Source: Acidimicrobiaceae bacterium
Lineage (GTDB): Bacteria; Actinomycetota; Acidimicrobiia; Acidimicrobiales; RAAP-2
DNA length: 35,440 bases
NCBI GenBank assembly: GCA_003132305.1
Contig: PKXJ01000029.1
Location: forward strand, 6,861 to 42,300
Direction of reading: 5' to 3'
Shown here: positions 23,889-32,162 of the stretch, piece by piece
Position numbering within the stretch: position 1 is the stretch's first letter
Layout: each line of letters starts with the position of its first letter
The notes under the pieces: generated by a model
Told to the model about the DNA's origin: nothing
What the model saw: the letters and a program-made list of their open reading frames with translations, nothing else
Database searches by the model: none
Made by a program: the position numbers and the translations under genes

Positions 23889-24656
23889 TCACGGCAGTCG
23901 TTTGGTGATCGCGGTACTCGCCCGTTTCAGCTCGACGACGCACCACTCCGCTTTGCTCTCGTTCAAGTCTTCGGTGGGGCCAGAAACTTGCAGTGACGCG
24001 ACGACGGCTCCCTCTTGACTGACGACGGGCACCGCCACCGAGGCGGCACCGAGTTCACGTTCGCTATTGCTATAGGCGTAACCCTGTTCACGGATTACTT
24101 GCAGGCTTTCGACAAATTCCTGTCGCGTGACGACCTGACCGCTCGCCAGACGAATCTCTGGGACGTCGACCATCAGTTCGGTCACTTCTTCGGGCGTCAG
24201 CGCGGCGGTGTGGATTTTGGCGCCCCCCAGGTAGAGCGGTGTGGGCTCACCCAGCGGTAACAGGTAGCGAACGGGCGCGTTGCCCTCGACGCGAAGAATC
24301 TTCACCTGCGCGAAGTCGACTCGGATCGAGAGTGACGACATGAAGCCGCTCGCGCCCGCCAACTCTTGCAAGATCGACAGCGATATCTGGCTCAGGCTGT
24401 TGGTGACGTGGAACGCGAAGCCGTTTATGACGGACGTGACGCCAATCGTGTAGCCGTACCTCTCCTGAGAGACGTAGCCATACTGCAATAAGACACTAAG
24501 GATCCGCTGGGTCGTCGCGAGATGAATACCGGACTCCAACGCGATGTCGGTGAGTCGCATGGGGACCCGACTTCGCCGAAGAATGCTGAGTATGTCGAAT
24601 GAGCGCTCGAGCGAGCGCATCGAACTCGAGGTCGAAATGCGATTTACCGCCGCCAT
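23889..24656 (-). CDS. IclR-family transcriptional regulator
   Basis: IclR proteins have an N-terminal winged helix and a C-terminal ligand-binding domain that senses small acids of the pathway they control. The helix-turn-helix spans about residues 35-58 (LTDIALESGIHLATTQRILS), followed by the wing YGYVSQERYGYTIG. The effector domain contains VRYLLPLGEPTPLYLGGAKI and SERELGAASVAVPVVSQEG, both typical positions. The open frame begins at TTG 24665; I prefer ATG 24656 (255 residues), although no strong Shine-Dalgarno marks either. It is embedded between the lyase gene and prpD on the same strand, so it is probably the local regulator and co-transcribed with its targets. Confidence 0.92.
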   Translation of the reverse strand: MAAVNRISTSSSMRSLERSFDILSILRRSRVPMRLTDIALESGIHLATTQRILSVLLQYGYVSQERYGYTIGVTSVINGFAFHVTNSLSQISLSILQELAGASGFMSSLSIRVDFAQVKILRVEGNAPVRYLLPLGEPTPLYLGGAKIHTAALTPEEVTELMVDVPEIRLASGQVVTRQEFVESLQVIREQGYAYSNSERELGAASVAVPVVSQEGAVVASLQVSGPTEDLNESKAEWCVVELKRASTAITKRLP

Positions 24657-24695
24657 AACATCCAATCGGACATTCGCGTCGCCTCGCTTGCGAGA

Positions 24696-25841
24696 TCAAG
24701 GAGCGCCATGTGTTCCCTTCGAATCAAGTCGAAGCCCTGCCCGGGCGCGCGACACGATCGGTTCCTTCCACGGTGACCGCGCTCCTTCGTACGCGCGCGA
24801 ACCCAGACGAAAGTGTTGGGCTTGCTCCTCGGTCTCGATGAAGGGCAAGTCCATTGGAAAGAGCGCGTCTCCGCGTGGTCGCGGACCCGCCTTGGTCACG
24901 TGGCCCCACAACGAATGTCCCACGACCTCTTCGGCCAGAAGCGATGCCTCGATGAGGCGACCGAGGTCGACGCCGGTGGGGACGCCGAGTTCGTTCAACA
25001 GATCCACCAGATCCTCGGTCGGTATCATGCGCGTCATGCGGCCGTGACCACCGTAGGGGCAGCCGCCCATGCCCCCAATTGAGGTGTCGAGGATCAGCGT
25101 CTGGTCTGCAGTGAGGGCCTTGAGCGCCTCGTAGGCGGACAGCAACGCCGTGCCGCGAGCGTCGTGCAGATGTAGGTGCACCGTCTCAATCTCGGGCCAT
25201 CGATCTTGAATCGCGCGCAGTTGCGACGCGACCTGATCAGGCATGTTCCACGCCATCGGGTCACCGATCCAGACCTTGTCGACTGTGACGCCCGCCGCGC
25301 TCCAGAGCTCGTGTTGGCGCTCGAGCATCGACATCCGGTACTCCTCGTCGAAGGGGCCGAGCCAGTTCGAGCCCCATGCAGCGTTGATCGCGATGCCGGC
25401 ACTGCGAGCGCCGGCGTTCACCGCTCGTTCGATGACCGCCGGCCATTCGGCGATTTCGTCTGCTTGCGACCGGTTGGTGTTGCGGCGAACAAAGACGTCA
25501 CAGAGATGAACGAACGTCCGGGGGGACCCCGAGGGCTCGCTCAGTGGCGGCATGTACTTTCGCATCCTCTCACGACCCCGTTCGTTGAGGGCGAGCGCGG
25601 TGTACGTCACACCCGCCATGGGTGTGAACCGTGAGACCAGCTCGTCGATCTGGACCATTTGCGGGGTCCACTTGGGACTGACGAAGGAGCCGACGACAAT
25701 GGTCTCCAGGCCCGTGCGCGACAGCGCGTCGAGCAACGTGATCTTGGCGTCCAAGGTGATCGCCGTGCTCTCGATCTGCATCCCTTCGCGCATCCCCTCT
25801 TCGATGATGGCGACCCTGGGATAGGAACTCTGGCGCGTCAC
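24696..25841 (-). CDS. HMG-CoA-lyase-like carbon-carbon lyase (DRE-TIM metallolyase)
   Basis: This protein belongs to the HMGL/pyruvate carboxyltransferase family, which cleaves 3-hydroxy-acyl-CoA esters such as HMG-CoA with a divalent metal. From GTG 25841-25839 it has 381 residues. The usual DGLRDGLQ catalytic loop reads EEGMREGMQ (Arg18 kept). The metal histidines are His224 and His226 in HLHLHDARG, and the reactive Cys261 is kept in SIGGMGGCPYG. The Asp-to-Glu change in the loop marks it as an uncharacterised-type homologue, so HMG-CoA should not be assumed. The start was chosen over the longer frame because AGAGAG/GGAG lies just upstream and homology begins there. It follows the CoA-transferase gene by 46 bases. 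Confidence 0.87.
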   Translation of the reverse strand: MTRQSSYPRVAIIEEGMREGMQIESTAITLDAKITLLDALSRTGLETIVVGSFVSPKWTPQMVQIDELVSRFTPMAGVTYTALALNERGRERMRKYMPPLSEPSGSPRTFVHLCDVFVRRNTNRSQADEIAEWPAVIERAVNAGARSAGIAINAAWGSNWLGPFDEEYRMSMLERQHELWSAAGVTVDKVWIGDPMAWNMPDQVASQLRAIQDRWPEIETVHLHLHDARGTALLSAYEALKALTADQTLILDTSIGGMGGCPYGGHGRMTRMIPTEDLVDLLNELGVPTGVDLGRLIEASLLAEEVVGHSLWGHVTKAGPRPRGDALFPMDLPFIETEEQAQHFRLGSRAYEGARSPWKEPIVSRARAGLRLDSKGTHGAP

Positions 25842-25887
25842 GGCTCCACTCTCTCTTCTTGAAACAGCATGCCAGTCATTCGTGTCA

Positions 25888-27090
25888 TCAGATGGCTTCC
25901 CGGTCACGGAGAGCTTCGATCTCCTCTTTGGAATAGCCGAGTTCACTGAGGATTGTGTTGGTGTGCTGACCGAGTCGCGGCGGGGGAAGCGACGGCGCCA
26001 ACGTGTGTCCGTCCACGTGCACGCCACTTCCGAGCACCTTCACGCTTGGTCGTCCCGGCACGTTGACCTCGACGTCGTGCACGAGTCCTCGCACTTTTAT
26101 CTGCTCTTGGTTCAGGGCCTGTTCGACGTTCAGCAGTCGACCAACGGGTACACTCACGTCGGCCAACATCGCTTCCCACTCCTCGGCGCTTCGCGCACTG
26201 AGCGCCGACTCCAGTTCGCGCGTGAGTTCGCTGCGATTTCGCTTGCGGTCGGCTCGGTTGAGGAACCGTTCGTCGATGATCAAATCGAGACGACCGCAGA
26301 CCTGGCACAGCGACTCGAACTGCTTTTGCGTATTGGACGCGATGTTGACGGGTCCGTCACTCGCCTGGAACGTCCCCGAAGGAGACGACGCGGCGTTGTC
26401 GTTGCCGTGTCGAAGGGCGGAGCGACCGCTGATGAGCTGCTCGGAGACCGCCCAGCTCATCGAGGTAAGCGCCGTCTCGAGCATGGAGACGTCGAGAAAG
26501 CATCCGGTCTGTTCCATCGATCGCCGCACCAACGCCGCGCAGATCGCCATCGCGGCGACGAAGCCGCCCAGGGCGTCACAGATGGGAAAGCCGACGCGAA
26601 GCGGACCGCCCGACGCCAGACCGGTGACCGAGGCCATGCCGGCAAAGCCCTGGATGATCTGGTCGTACGCGGCGCGCTCGGCGAGCGGCCCGGTCTGACC
26701 GAATCCCGAGACCGCGCAGTAGACGATCTGGGGATTGATCTCACTGATTCGCTCCCACGAGAAGCCGAGACGAGCAAGGACCCCTGGTCGCATGTTCTCC
26801 AGGAGAACGTCCGAAGAGCGCACGAGGCGCTCAAACACCTCGGCGCCCTGCTCACTCTTGAGATTCACCGTGATCGAGCGCTTACCCGAGTTTTGTGCGA
26901 GAAATGAGGGACCCATCGAAGCGGACTTCAAAACCTCATCCTCTCCGAACTCTCGCGCGACGTCGCCGGTGCCGGGGACTTCAATCTTGATGACGTCGGC
27001 GCCCATCAAGCTCAACTGGTACGCGCCGAACGGCCCCGCGAGCACCGTCGTCAGGTCGAGCACTCGTATCCCGCCAAGCAATTCGGTCAC
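25888..27090 (-). CDS. CaiB/BaiF (class III) CoA-transferase
   Basis: Class III CoA-transferases move CoA between carboxylic acids through an Asp-CoA anhydride. The 400-residue protein has LLGGIRVLDLTTVLAGPF, GADVIKIEVPGTGD, the NSGKRSITVNLKSE segment, LLENMRPGVLARLG, and the nucleophile Asp143 in SGFGQTGPLAERAAYDQ. GTG 27090-27088 has GAGGA about 8 bases upstream; the open frame extends 12 codons further without support. Next to the lyase it most likely converts the imported acid to its CoA ester. The acceptor and donor acids cannot be read from the sequence. A hairpin lies between this gene and livK. Confidence 0.93.
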   Translation of the reverse strand: MTELLGGIRVLDLTTVLAGPFGAYQLSLMGADVIKIEVPGTGDVAREFGEDEVLKSASMGPSFLAQNSGKRSITVNLKSEQGAEVFERLVRSSDVLLENMRPGVLARLGFSWERISEINPQIVYCAVSGFGQTGPLAERAAYDQIIQGFAGMASVTGLASGGPLRVGFPICDALGGFVAAMAICAALVRRSMEQTGCFLDVSMLETALTSMSWAVSEQLISGRSALRHGNDNAASSPSGTFQASDGPVNIASNTQKQFESLCQVCGRLDLIIDERFLNRADRKRNRSELTRELESALSARSAEEWEAMLADVSVPVGRLLNVEQALNQEQIKVRGLVHDVEVNVPGRPSVKVLGSGVHVDGHTLAPSLPPPRLGQHTNTILSELGYSKEEIEALRDREAI

Positions 27091-27217
27091 GATTCGTTCC
27101 TCACGTGGGGGCCCGGCATCGTCCAACGCCAGGCGCTACTTTGCACCGCACTGATTGATTGCGTCTTGCGCACCACGTCAACACTGTTCAACGTTCTGTC
27201 GCGCCAACAACTCGGTG

Positions 27218-27253
27218 GGGGATGGCCAACGGCGCGAGCCGCTGACCATCCCC
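27218..27253 (-). other. Intercistronic hairpin between livK and the CoA-transferase gene
   Basis: GGGGATGG (27218-27225) pairs with CCATCCCC (27246-27253), and an inner stem CGGC/GCCG (27230-27233, 27238-27241) closes a four-base loop, with a small internal loop between. There is no T-run after it in the direction of transcription, so a processing or mRNA-stability element is likelier than full termination. It lies in the 192-base gap after livK. Confidence 0.6.
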
Positions 27254-27282
27254 TACCGGGCGAACAGGTACAAACCTCGTTG

Positions 27283-28572
27283 TTAACCCTCCTTGGCCAC
27301 AACGGCCGCGAGCTGGGCGGGAGTGACGTACGCCCGGGTCACGTTGCTCAGGCTGGAGTCAAAACCGATCATCTGGAAGCCACTGAAGACATTGTGAAAC
27401 TTGTTGAAGTCGTCACTGCCAGAAGCACCGTTGTAGTTGATCTGCTTATGCTGCTTGATTAACTTGACGCACGTGGCGTAGGTTCCACACACGACGCCCG
27501 GTGGGTCCGCGACCTTCGTCACGTCCTTCACCCAGACCTTCGGGTCGGTGGACTTCGCCATGGTCATGGCGAGCGACGCGATGACGATCGAGTCGTACTC
27601 GTTGAACGTCGTGGGCAATATCGTCGTGGTCTTCCACACCGACTGGTAGTCGGCGAGGAAGTGGCTGTACGCGCCGTCCGCCGTCGTCGGTGTCGCCGGC
27701 AGCGCCGCCGTCAAGTCGGTGGACGCGGTGGGACCAAAGGACTTGGCGTAGGCACCTTGGGGTGCTGACTGCAAGTCGTCACCAATCCACGGCGTCGACA
27801 TGTAACCGAGCTGCTGACCGTCCGAGAACAACGTGGCGGCCGTCTGGGTGTCCATGGAGTCAAAGATGACCTGAGGCTTTCCCGCGAACGCCGATGTCAG
27901 TTCAGAGCTGTACGACGACTGACCGGGGGTGAGCGTGATGTTCTGCTGGATCGTGCCGCCCAGCGCCTTGAAGGCCGCTTCGAGAGGCGCGATGAAGCCC
28001 TGGGAGTTCGCCGAGTTGTCGAAAATCAACGACGCCGTCTTCCAACCCTTGCTGATCGCGTACTGCGCCATTGCGATCGACTCGTTGGAGTCGGACGAGG
28101 AGGTGCGGAACACGAACTTCTGCTTCATGTTGTCCAGAGTCGTCAGTCCACCGACCATGAAGTCCACGACGTCATTGGGCTGGAACTGGTTGATGATCCC
28201 TTCAATTGTTGGTGAGAACGGCCCGACGATGACCTTCGGGTGGCTCAACTCCAACTTGCGAAACGCGGGGAGCACGTCCACCGAGTCCGCGGCGTCATCG
28301 ACGTAGACGCTCTTCAGTTGGTCACCCAAGACACCGCCGTTGTGGTTGATCTCGTAGACACCCACGGCCACGCCGTGCGTTCCCCAACTCGAGAGCAGTG
28401 ACTTCGTTCCCGTAAACGGAAAGATGCCACCGACCACCAGCTTCGTCTTCGATTTACTCGCGCTCGCGGTGCCGCTCGTCAAGCCAATACCGGCGAGCGT
28501 TGACACCATGGCCAGAACCAGCATCACTCTGGCACCCCCGCGGCGACCGGCTATTTTCCTAATAGATTTCAT
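27283..28572 (-). CDS. livK: ABC transporter periplasmic-type substrate-binding protein (LivK-like)
   Basis: This is the type I periplasmic-binding-fold receptor of a branched-chain-amino-acid-type (HAAT) importer. It has a Sec signal peptide (MKSIRKIAGRRGG.. followed by MLVLAMVSTLAGIGL) with a likely cut after ASA, and no lipobox Cys. The mature domain begins LVVGGIFPFTGTKS and contains GVYEINHNGGVLG, VIVGPFSPT and LTPGQSSYSSELTS. ATG 28572-28570 is preceded by a strong AAAAGGAGGA, the best ribosome site in the operon, as expected for the most abundant component. HAAT receptors also bind amides, aromatic acids and dicarboxylates, so the ligand is open. It comes last of the five transporter genes, 59 bases after livF. 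Confidence 0.92.
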   Translation of the reverse strand: MKSIRKIAGRRGGARVMLVLAMVSTLAGIGLTSGTASASKSKTKLVVGGIFPFTGTKSLLSSWGTHGVAVGVYEINHNGGVLGDQLKSVYVDDAADSVDVLPAFRKLELSHPKVIVGPFSPTIEGIINQFQPNDVVDFMVGGLTTLDNMKQKFVFRTSSSDSNESIAMAQYAISKGWKTASLIFDNSANSQGFIAPLEAAFKALGGTIQQNITLTPGQSSYSSELTSAFAGKPQVIFDSMDTQTAATLFSDGQQLGYMSTPWIGDDLQSAPQGAYAKSFGPTASTDLTAALPATPTTADGAYSHFLADYQSVWKTTTILPTTFNEYDSIVIASLAMTMAKSTDPKVWVKDVTKVADPPGVVCGTYATCVKLIKQHKQINYNGASGSDDFNKFHNVFSGFQMIGFDSSLSNVTRAYVTPAQLAAVVAKEG

Positions 28573-28631
28573 TCGGCACTTCCTCCTTTTGTTACTTTCA
28601 TTTACTTCAAGCCCGTGGGAATTTCCCACTG

Positions 28632-29351
28632 TTACGAACTCGTAGCCTCCGCTCGACCCAAGAAGATGGCGGCCAGGTCGTGCTTGGCGATCTCCGACGT
28701 GGGACCGTGCATGTGGTTGGAACCCGCCACGAAGATGTGCACGAAATCGGCGTGCGCGAGGGCACGTTCGACGTTCTGTTCGACCACCAACACCGCGGTG
28801 CCAGACTTGGCGATGAGATCGATCTGGTTCCAGACGACGTCGGTGTAGGCCGGCGACAGTCCGGCGGTGGGCTCGTCGAGGACAATCACCGTGGGCTCGA
28901 CCATGAGTGAGCGCGCGATCGCCAACAGGTTCTGTTGACCACCTGAGAGGTACCCGGCCTTCTTGCCTTGGGCCTTCTTCAGGTCGGTGAAGATGTCGAG
29001 AATCTCTTCCAGCCGGGCGTCGGTGTTTCCTCGAACGGCGAAGCCGCCGACTTCTAGATTCTCGCGAACCGTCAAGTTCGTAAAGACGTTCTCATTTTGC
29101 GGAACGTAGACCAGCCCGTTGCGCGGAATCAGATGACCCGGCATCTTCGTGATGTCCAGGTCGTTGACGACGATTCGCCCCGTCACCGCGCGCAAGACCC
29201 CCACGAGGGTCTTGGCGTAAGTCGACTTCCCCGCACCGTTAGGCCCGATGATCGCGGTGATGGTGCCCACGTCGGCCGAGAGCGATATGTCGTTGATGAT
29301 GGGCGTACGACCGTAGCCGGCCGTGATATTTTCAGTTATGAGGGCCGGCAT
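28632..29351 (-). CDS. livF: Branched-chain-type ABC transporter ATP-binding protein LivF
   Basis: LivF is one of the two ATPases of the HAAT importer. The 239-residue protein has Walker A GPNGAGKST, the Q-loop region LVYVPQNENVFTNLTVREN, the signature LSGGQQNLLAIARSLM and Walker B VIVLDEPTAG, ending with ALAHADFVHIFVAG. ATG 29351-29349 overlaps the livG 3' end by 20 bases. Subfamily assignment to LivF over LivG rests on the shorter length and on VPQNENVF, the typical LivF Q-loop context. Confidence 0.95.
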   Translation of the reverse strand: MPALITENITAGYGRTPIINDISLSADVGTITAIIGPNGAGKSTYAKTLVGVLRAVTGRIVVNDLDITKMPGHLIPRNGLVYVPQNENVFTNLTVRENLEVGGFAVRGNTDARLEEILDIFTDLKKAQGKKAGYLSGGQQNLLAIARSLMVEPTVIVLDEPTAGLSPAYTDVVWNQIDLIAKSGTAVLVVEQNVERALAHADFVHIFVAGSNHMHGPTSEIAKHDLAAIFLGRAEATSS

Positions 29352-30156
29352 TGATGATCTCTCCTAGGTACGCCTGGACCACTTCGGGGTTGGCACGGAG
29401 TTCGCTGAGGCGACCAGTCGCCAGCGTCCGCCCTTCCGCCAAGACGATCACGTTGTCACAGATCTTTTCCACGACGTTGAGGTTGTGTTCGATCATGAGT
29501 ACCGTCATGCCTTGGCGCTTCATGTCGAGGATGTAGCCGCCGATGCGTTCAATGAGCGCCGGGTTCACGCCCGCCATGGGCTCGTCGAGCAAGAAGAGGC
29601 TGGGTGAGGCCATGACGCCCCGCGAGATTTCGAGCAACTTCTTCTGGCCCCCCGAGAGCTCGCGCGCCAGACTGTCTCGAAGCTCGTAGAGACCGTACGT
29701 GCGCAGTATCTCGGTCGCGCGCTCGATGTTCTGACGCTCCTCGCGCTTCAAGAGACGCGGGCGAAAGAAGATGTTGAACAGCGACTCCCCCGCTTGGACC
29801 TTGGGCGCGACCAGGAGATTCTCCAGCACCGTGAGACCCCCGAGTTCGCGCGACAACTGGAACGTTCGCATGAGGCCCAAGCGCGCGATCTTGTACCGTT
29901 CCCAATTCGTCACGTCAGTTGAACCCATGTGCACGGTGCCGGAGTCACACTTCATCGCGCCGGAGATGATGTTGACGACGGTCGTTTTGCCCGCGCCATT
30001 GGGACCGATGAGCGCCGTGATCTTGCCTTTGGGAACGTCGAACGTCGCGCCGTTGACGGCGTTGACGCCGAGAAACGACTTGGTGATGTCCTGGCAACGA
30101 AGGATCGGCTCGTTGACCTGATCGACCGGGGAGTTCATCTCATCACGCGTCGTCAT
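29332..30156 (-). CDS. livG: Branched-chain-type ABC transporter ATP-binding protein LivG
   Basis: LivG is the second ATPase of the importer. The 274-residue protein has ITKSFLGVNAVNGATFDV, Walker A GPNGAGKTT, the Q-loop segment GLMRTFQLSRELGGLTVLEN, signature LSGGQKKLLEISRGVM, Walker B LFLLDEPMAGVNP and the H-loop MIEHNLNVV. The insertion between the Q-loop and signature (APKVQAGESLFNIFF) is typical of LivG. ATG 30156-30154 overlaps the livM stop as ATGA. About 17 extra residues precede the first strand. Confidence 0.95.
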   Translation of the reverse strand: MTTRDEMNSPVDQVNEPILRCQDITKSFLGVNAVNGATFDVPKGKITALIGPNGAGKTTVVNIISGAMKCDSGTVHMGSTDVTNWERYKIARLGLMRTFQLSRELGGLTVLENLLVAPKVQAGESLFNIFFRPRLLKREERQNIERATEILRTYGLYELRDSLARELSGGQKKLLEISRGVMASPSLFLLDEPMAGVNPALIERIGGYILDMKRQGMTVLMIEHNLNVVEKICDNVIVLAEGRTLATGRLSELRANPEVVQAYLGEIINAGPHN

Positions 30157-31220
30157 GACTCGTCCTTCTCGTCAACGTTGCGCAACGCCGCAGAATCCGT
30201 CGCCGTCATCACTGAAGACGGTGAGGTGGGAACGACCACTTGTTGACCGTCTGACTTCGAAAACGTCGACAGCAGCGGACTGCGGCGAACTCGCTCGGGA
30301 ATCATTCCCTGGGGACGGAACCAGAGCATCACCATGAGGAGAATGCCGATCAGCATGGCGTCGATGTACTGGATCAATTCGGGGTGCCCCGGTATATCGG
30401 GTAGGAAGGCTGGTAGGTGGATCAACAACGTCTCGACGAGAAGTGCGCCAACGAGCAGGCCCAAGTTGTTGCCCACCCCGCCAACGATGATGACCGCGAA
30501 GATGACAAACGTCTCGCCGGGTAGCCAGGCCGAGGTGTTGAACGAGCCACCGAATTGGATGATCAACCCGCCGCCGATGCCGGCGTAGAAAGCGCCAATC
30601 AACATCGACGTCAGCTGGTAGCGAAAGACACCCTTGCCGAGTGCCGCCGCGACGTCCGCGTCGTCGCGAATCGCCCGAAACGTACGCCCCAATGGTGAGC
30701 GGGTGATCCGACTCATCAAGAACCACAGAATGAGCGCCACGGCGGCCGTGACGCCCGCGAAAAACGGCACGAAGGAGTTGGTGGTCAGCTTGAAGACGCT
30801 GGCCATGGGCTCGGGAACGTTGTACAGACCGTCGGCGCCGTTGAACAAGCGCACGTAGTTGTTGATGAGGTCCCAGAGGACCAGCGAGAGCGAGATCAAG
30901 ACCATGGCCAAGTAGTCGGTGCGCAATCGGCGCAGAGTAATCAATGCCACGAAGAGGGCTAGCGCACTCGCCGCCAGTCCCCCGATGATCAGGTTGATCG
31001 GAAACGGCAATGACAGGCCGAGGATGTACTGCTGACCGGTGCCGGCGGAACTGGGCAGACTCACCGCACCCGTGACGTACGAGCCAATCGCGACGAACCC
31101 GATGTAGGCGAAGTTGAGGATTCCCGTTTCGCCGTACTGGATGTTCAGGCCCATCGCCAAAATGAAGTAGTCGAAGAGGAAAAAGATGAGGGTGAAGACG
31201 TAGTACCAAAACGCGGGCAT
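30153..31220 (-). CDS. livM: Branched-chain-type ABC transporter permease LivM
   Basis: LivM is one of two permease subunits of the importer. The 355-residue protein is strongly hydrophobic with about eight to ten membrane helices. It carries AMGLNIQYGETGILNFAYIG near the start, LRRLRTDYLAMVLISLSL, and the cytoplasmic coupling region ITRSPLGRTFRAIRDDADVA, all characteristic of LivM. It ends with a soluble tail after LMVMLWFRPQGMIP of some 55 residues (including SSVMTATDSAAL), somewhat longer than usual. ATG 31220-31218 lies two bases after the livH stop. Confidence 0.95.
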   Translation of the reverse strand: MPAFWYYVFTLIFFLFDYFILAMGLNIQYGETGILNFAYIGFVAIGSYVTGAVSLPSSAGTGQQYILGLSLPFPINLIIGGLAASALALFVALITLRRLRTDYLAMVLISLSLVLWDLINNYVRLFNGADGLYNVPEPMASVFKLTTNSFVPFFAGVTAAVALILWFLMSRITRSPLGRTFRAIRDDADVAAALGKGVFRYQLTSMLIGAFYAGIGGGLIIQFGGSFNTSAWLPGETFVIFAVIIVGGVGNNLGLLVGALLVETLLIHLPAFLPDIPGHPELIQYIDAMLIGILLMVMLWFRPQGMIPERVRRSPLLSTFSKSDGQQVVVPTSPSSVMTATDSAALRNVDEKDES

Positions 31221-31222
31221 GC

Positions 31223-32101
31223 CTAGGCCCTTCCGGGCCGGGCAAACAAGCCATTGGGCCTGAACAACAAGGTCAGTATCAAGATGACGAACGCGACGTC
31301 CAGCTTGTAGGACGCGTTAAAGAAGGCGGCGGAGATTTCGGTGGCGAGTCCAATCAGCACCGCTCCGGCCATCGCTCCGTAGATGCTTCCCACGCCGCCC
31401 ACGATGACGGCGGCAAAGATCACGAAGAGGAACAGTTCACCCGGGGCCGGCGTGACGTTGCCCTCGGTGATGCCCAGCACCGATCCCGCGAGACCGGCGA
31501 GGGTCCCTGACAGAAACCACGTGATGGTGGTGATGCGGCGGGTGTCAATGCCGCTCGTCATGGCCAGCGTGGTGTTGTCGGACATCGCGCGCATCGACTT
31601 GCCGAGTCGGGTGGTCTTCAGCATGAGGTGCACGAGCAGCATCATGACCACCGAGATGGCCATGACGATCAATTGGTTCCTCGTCAACAAGAAGGGACCG
31701 ATGTGCAGGACTTGCTCGATCTTCATGTTGTACGCGCGAACGTTTGCTCCCCAGATCGAATAGATCGCGTTCAAGATGATGAGCGAGAGACCGAAGGTGA
31801 CGATCAGTACGTAGAAGGTCTTATTGAACCGCCGGGCGAAGGGACCGAGAAGAAAGTGATTGAACAGCACGGCCAAGAGCCCCATGCAGAGGGATCCGCC
31901 CACGAGCGCTATCCAGACGTTCAAGTGGAGGAATTCGGAGTTCAGGGCGTAGGTAAAGTACGCACCGAGGGCCATGAAGTCCCCGTAGGCAAAATTGATG
32001 TAGTTCGTGATACCGAACTGCAGACTCAGCCCGACGGCCGCGATCGCGAGTACCGAGGCCGTGACAAGGCCGAAGCCGAATGCCAACCAGAACTGGGCCA
32101 C
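31223..32101 (-). CDS. livH: Branched-chain-type ABC transporter permease LivH
   Basis: LivH is the other permease subunit and the first gene of the ten-gene leftward unit. The 292-residue protein has the helix-rich layout of the family with AVGLSLQFGITNYINFAYGD near the N-terminus and the coupling loop TTRLGKSMRAMSDNTTLA, then GIDTRRITTITWFLSGTLAG. GTG 32101-32099 has a G-run (GGGGGGAAGA) immediately upstream as ribosome site. The open frame continues to 32191 but crosses the predicted promoter, so it is not used. The final segment LLFRPNGLFARPGRA is typical. Confidence 0.95.
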   Translation of the reverse strand: MAQFWLAFGFGLVTASVLAIAAVGLSLQFGITNYINFAYGDFMALGAYFTYALNSEFLHLNVWIALVGGSLCMGLLAVLFNHFLLGPFARRFNKTFYVLIVTFGLSLIILNAIYSIWGANVRAYNMKIEQVLHIGPFLLTRNQLIVMAISVVMMLLVHLMLKTTRLGKSMRAMSDNTTLAMTSGIDTRRITTITWFLSGTLAGLAGSVLGITEGNVTPAPGELFLFVIFAAVIVGGVGSIYGAMAGAVLIGLATEISAAFFNASYKLDVAFVILILTLLFRPNGLFARPGRA

Positions 32102-32124
32102 TCTTCCCCCCAAATAAATGACGT

Positions 32125-32155
32125 AACCGCAGGCCTCGTATGGTCTCCTGCGGTT
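32125..32155 (-). promoter_or_regulatory. Perfect 9-bp inverted repeat at the predicted liv transcription start
   Basis: AACCGCAGG (32125-32133) and CCTGCGGTT (32147-32155) are exact inverted copies with a 13-base spacer, centre-to-centre 22 bases, about two helical turns. They begin one or two bases after the predicted start of transcription and end 23 bases before livH. It may be a repressor operator (IclR is the obvious candidate) or a 5'-leader stem-loop in the mRNA. Confidence 0.65.
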
Positions 32156-32162
32156 GTGAGAG

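Noticed and set aside
24683-24694. Small hairpin CTCGC-TT-GCGAG between the lyase and iclR genes
   Set aside because: Only a 5-bp stem with a 2-base loop and no T-run, which is too weak to claim as a terminator.
25882-26907. 341-codon plus-strand open frame opposite the CoA-transferase gene
   Set aside because: It is antisense to a well-supported family member, has no recognisable motifs, and its Arg/His-rich composition is typical of a shadow frame in GC-rich DNA.
30172-31254. 360-codon minus-strand open frame overlapping livM in another frame
   Set aside because: Arg/Pro/His-rich translation with no family features, while the livM frame has clear transporter motifs.
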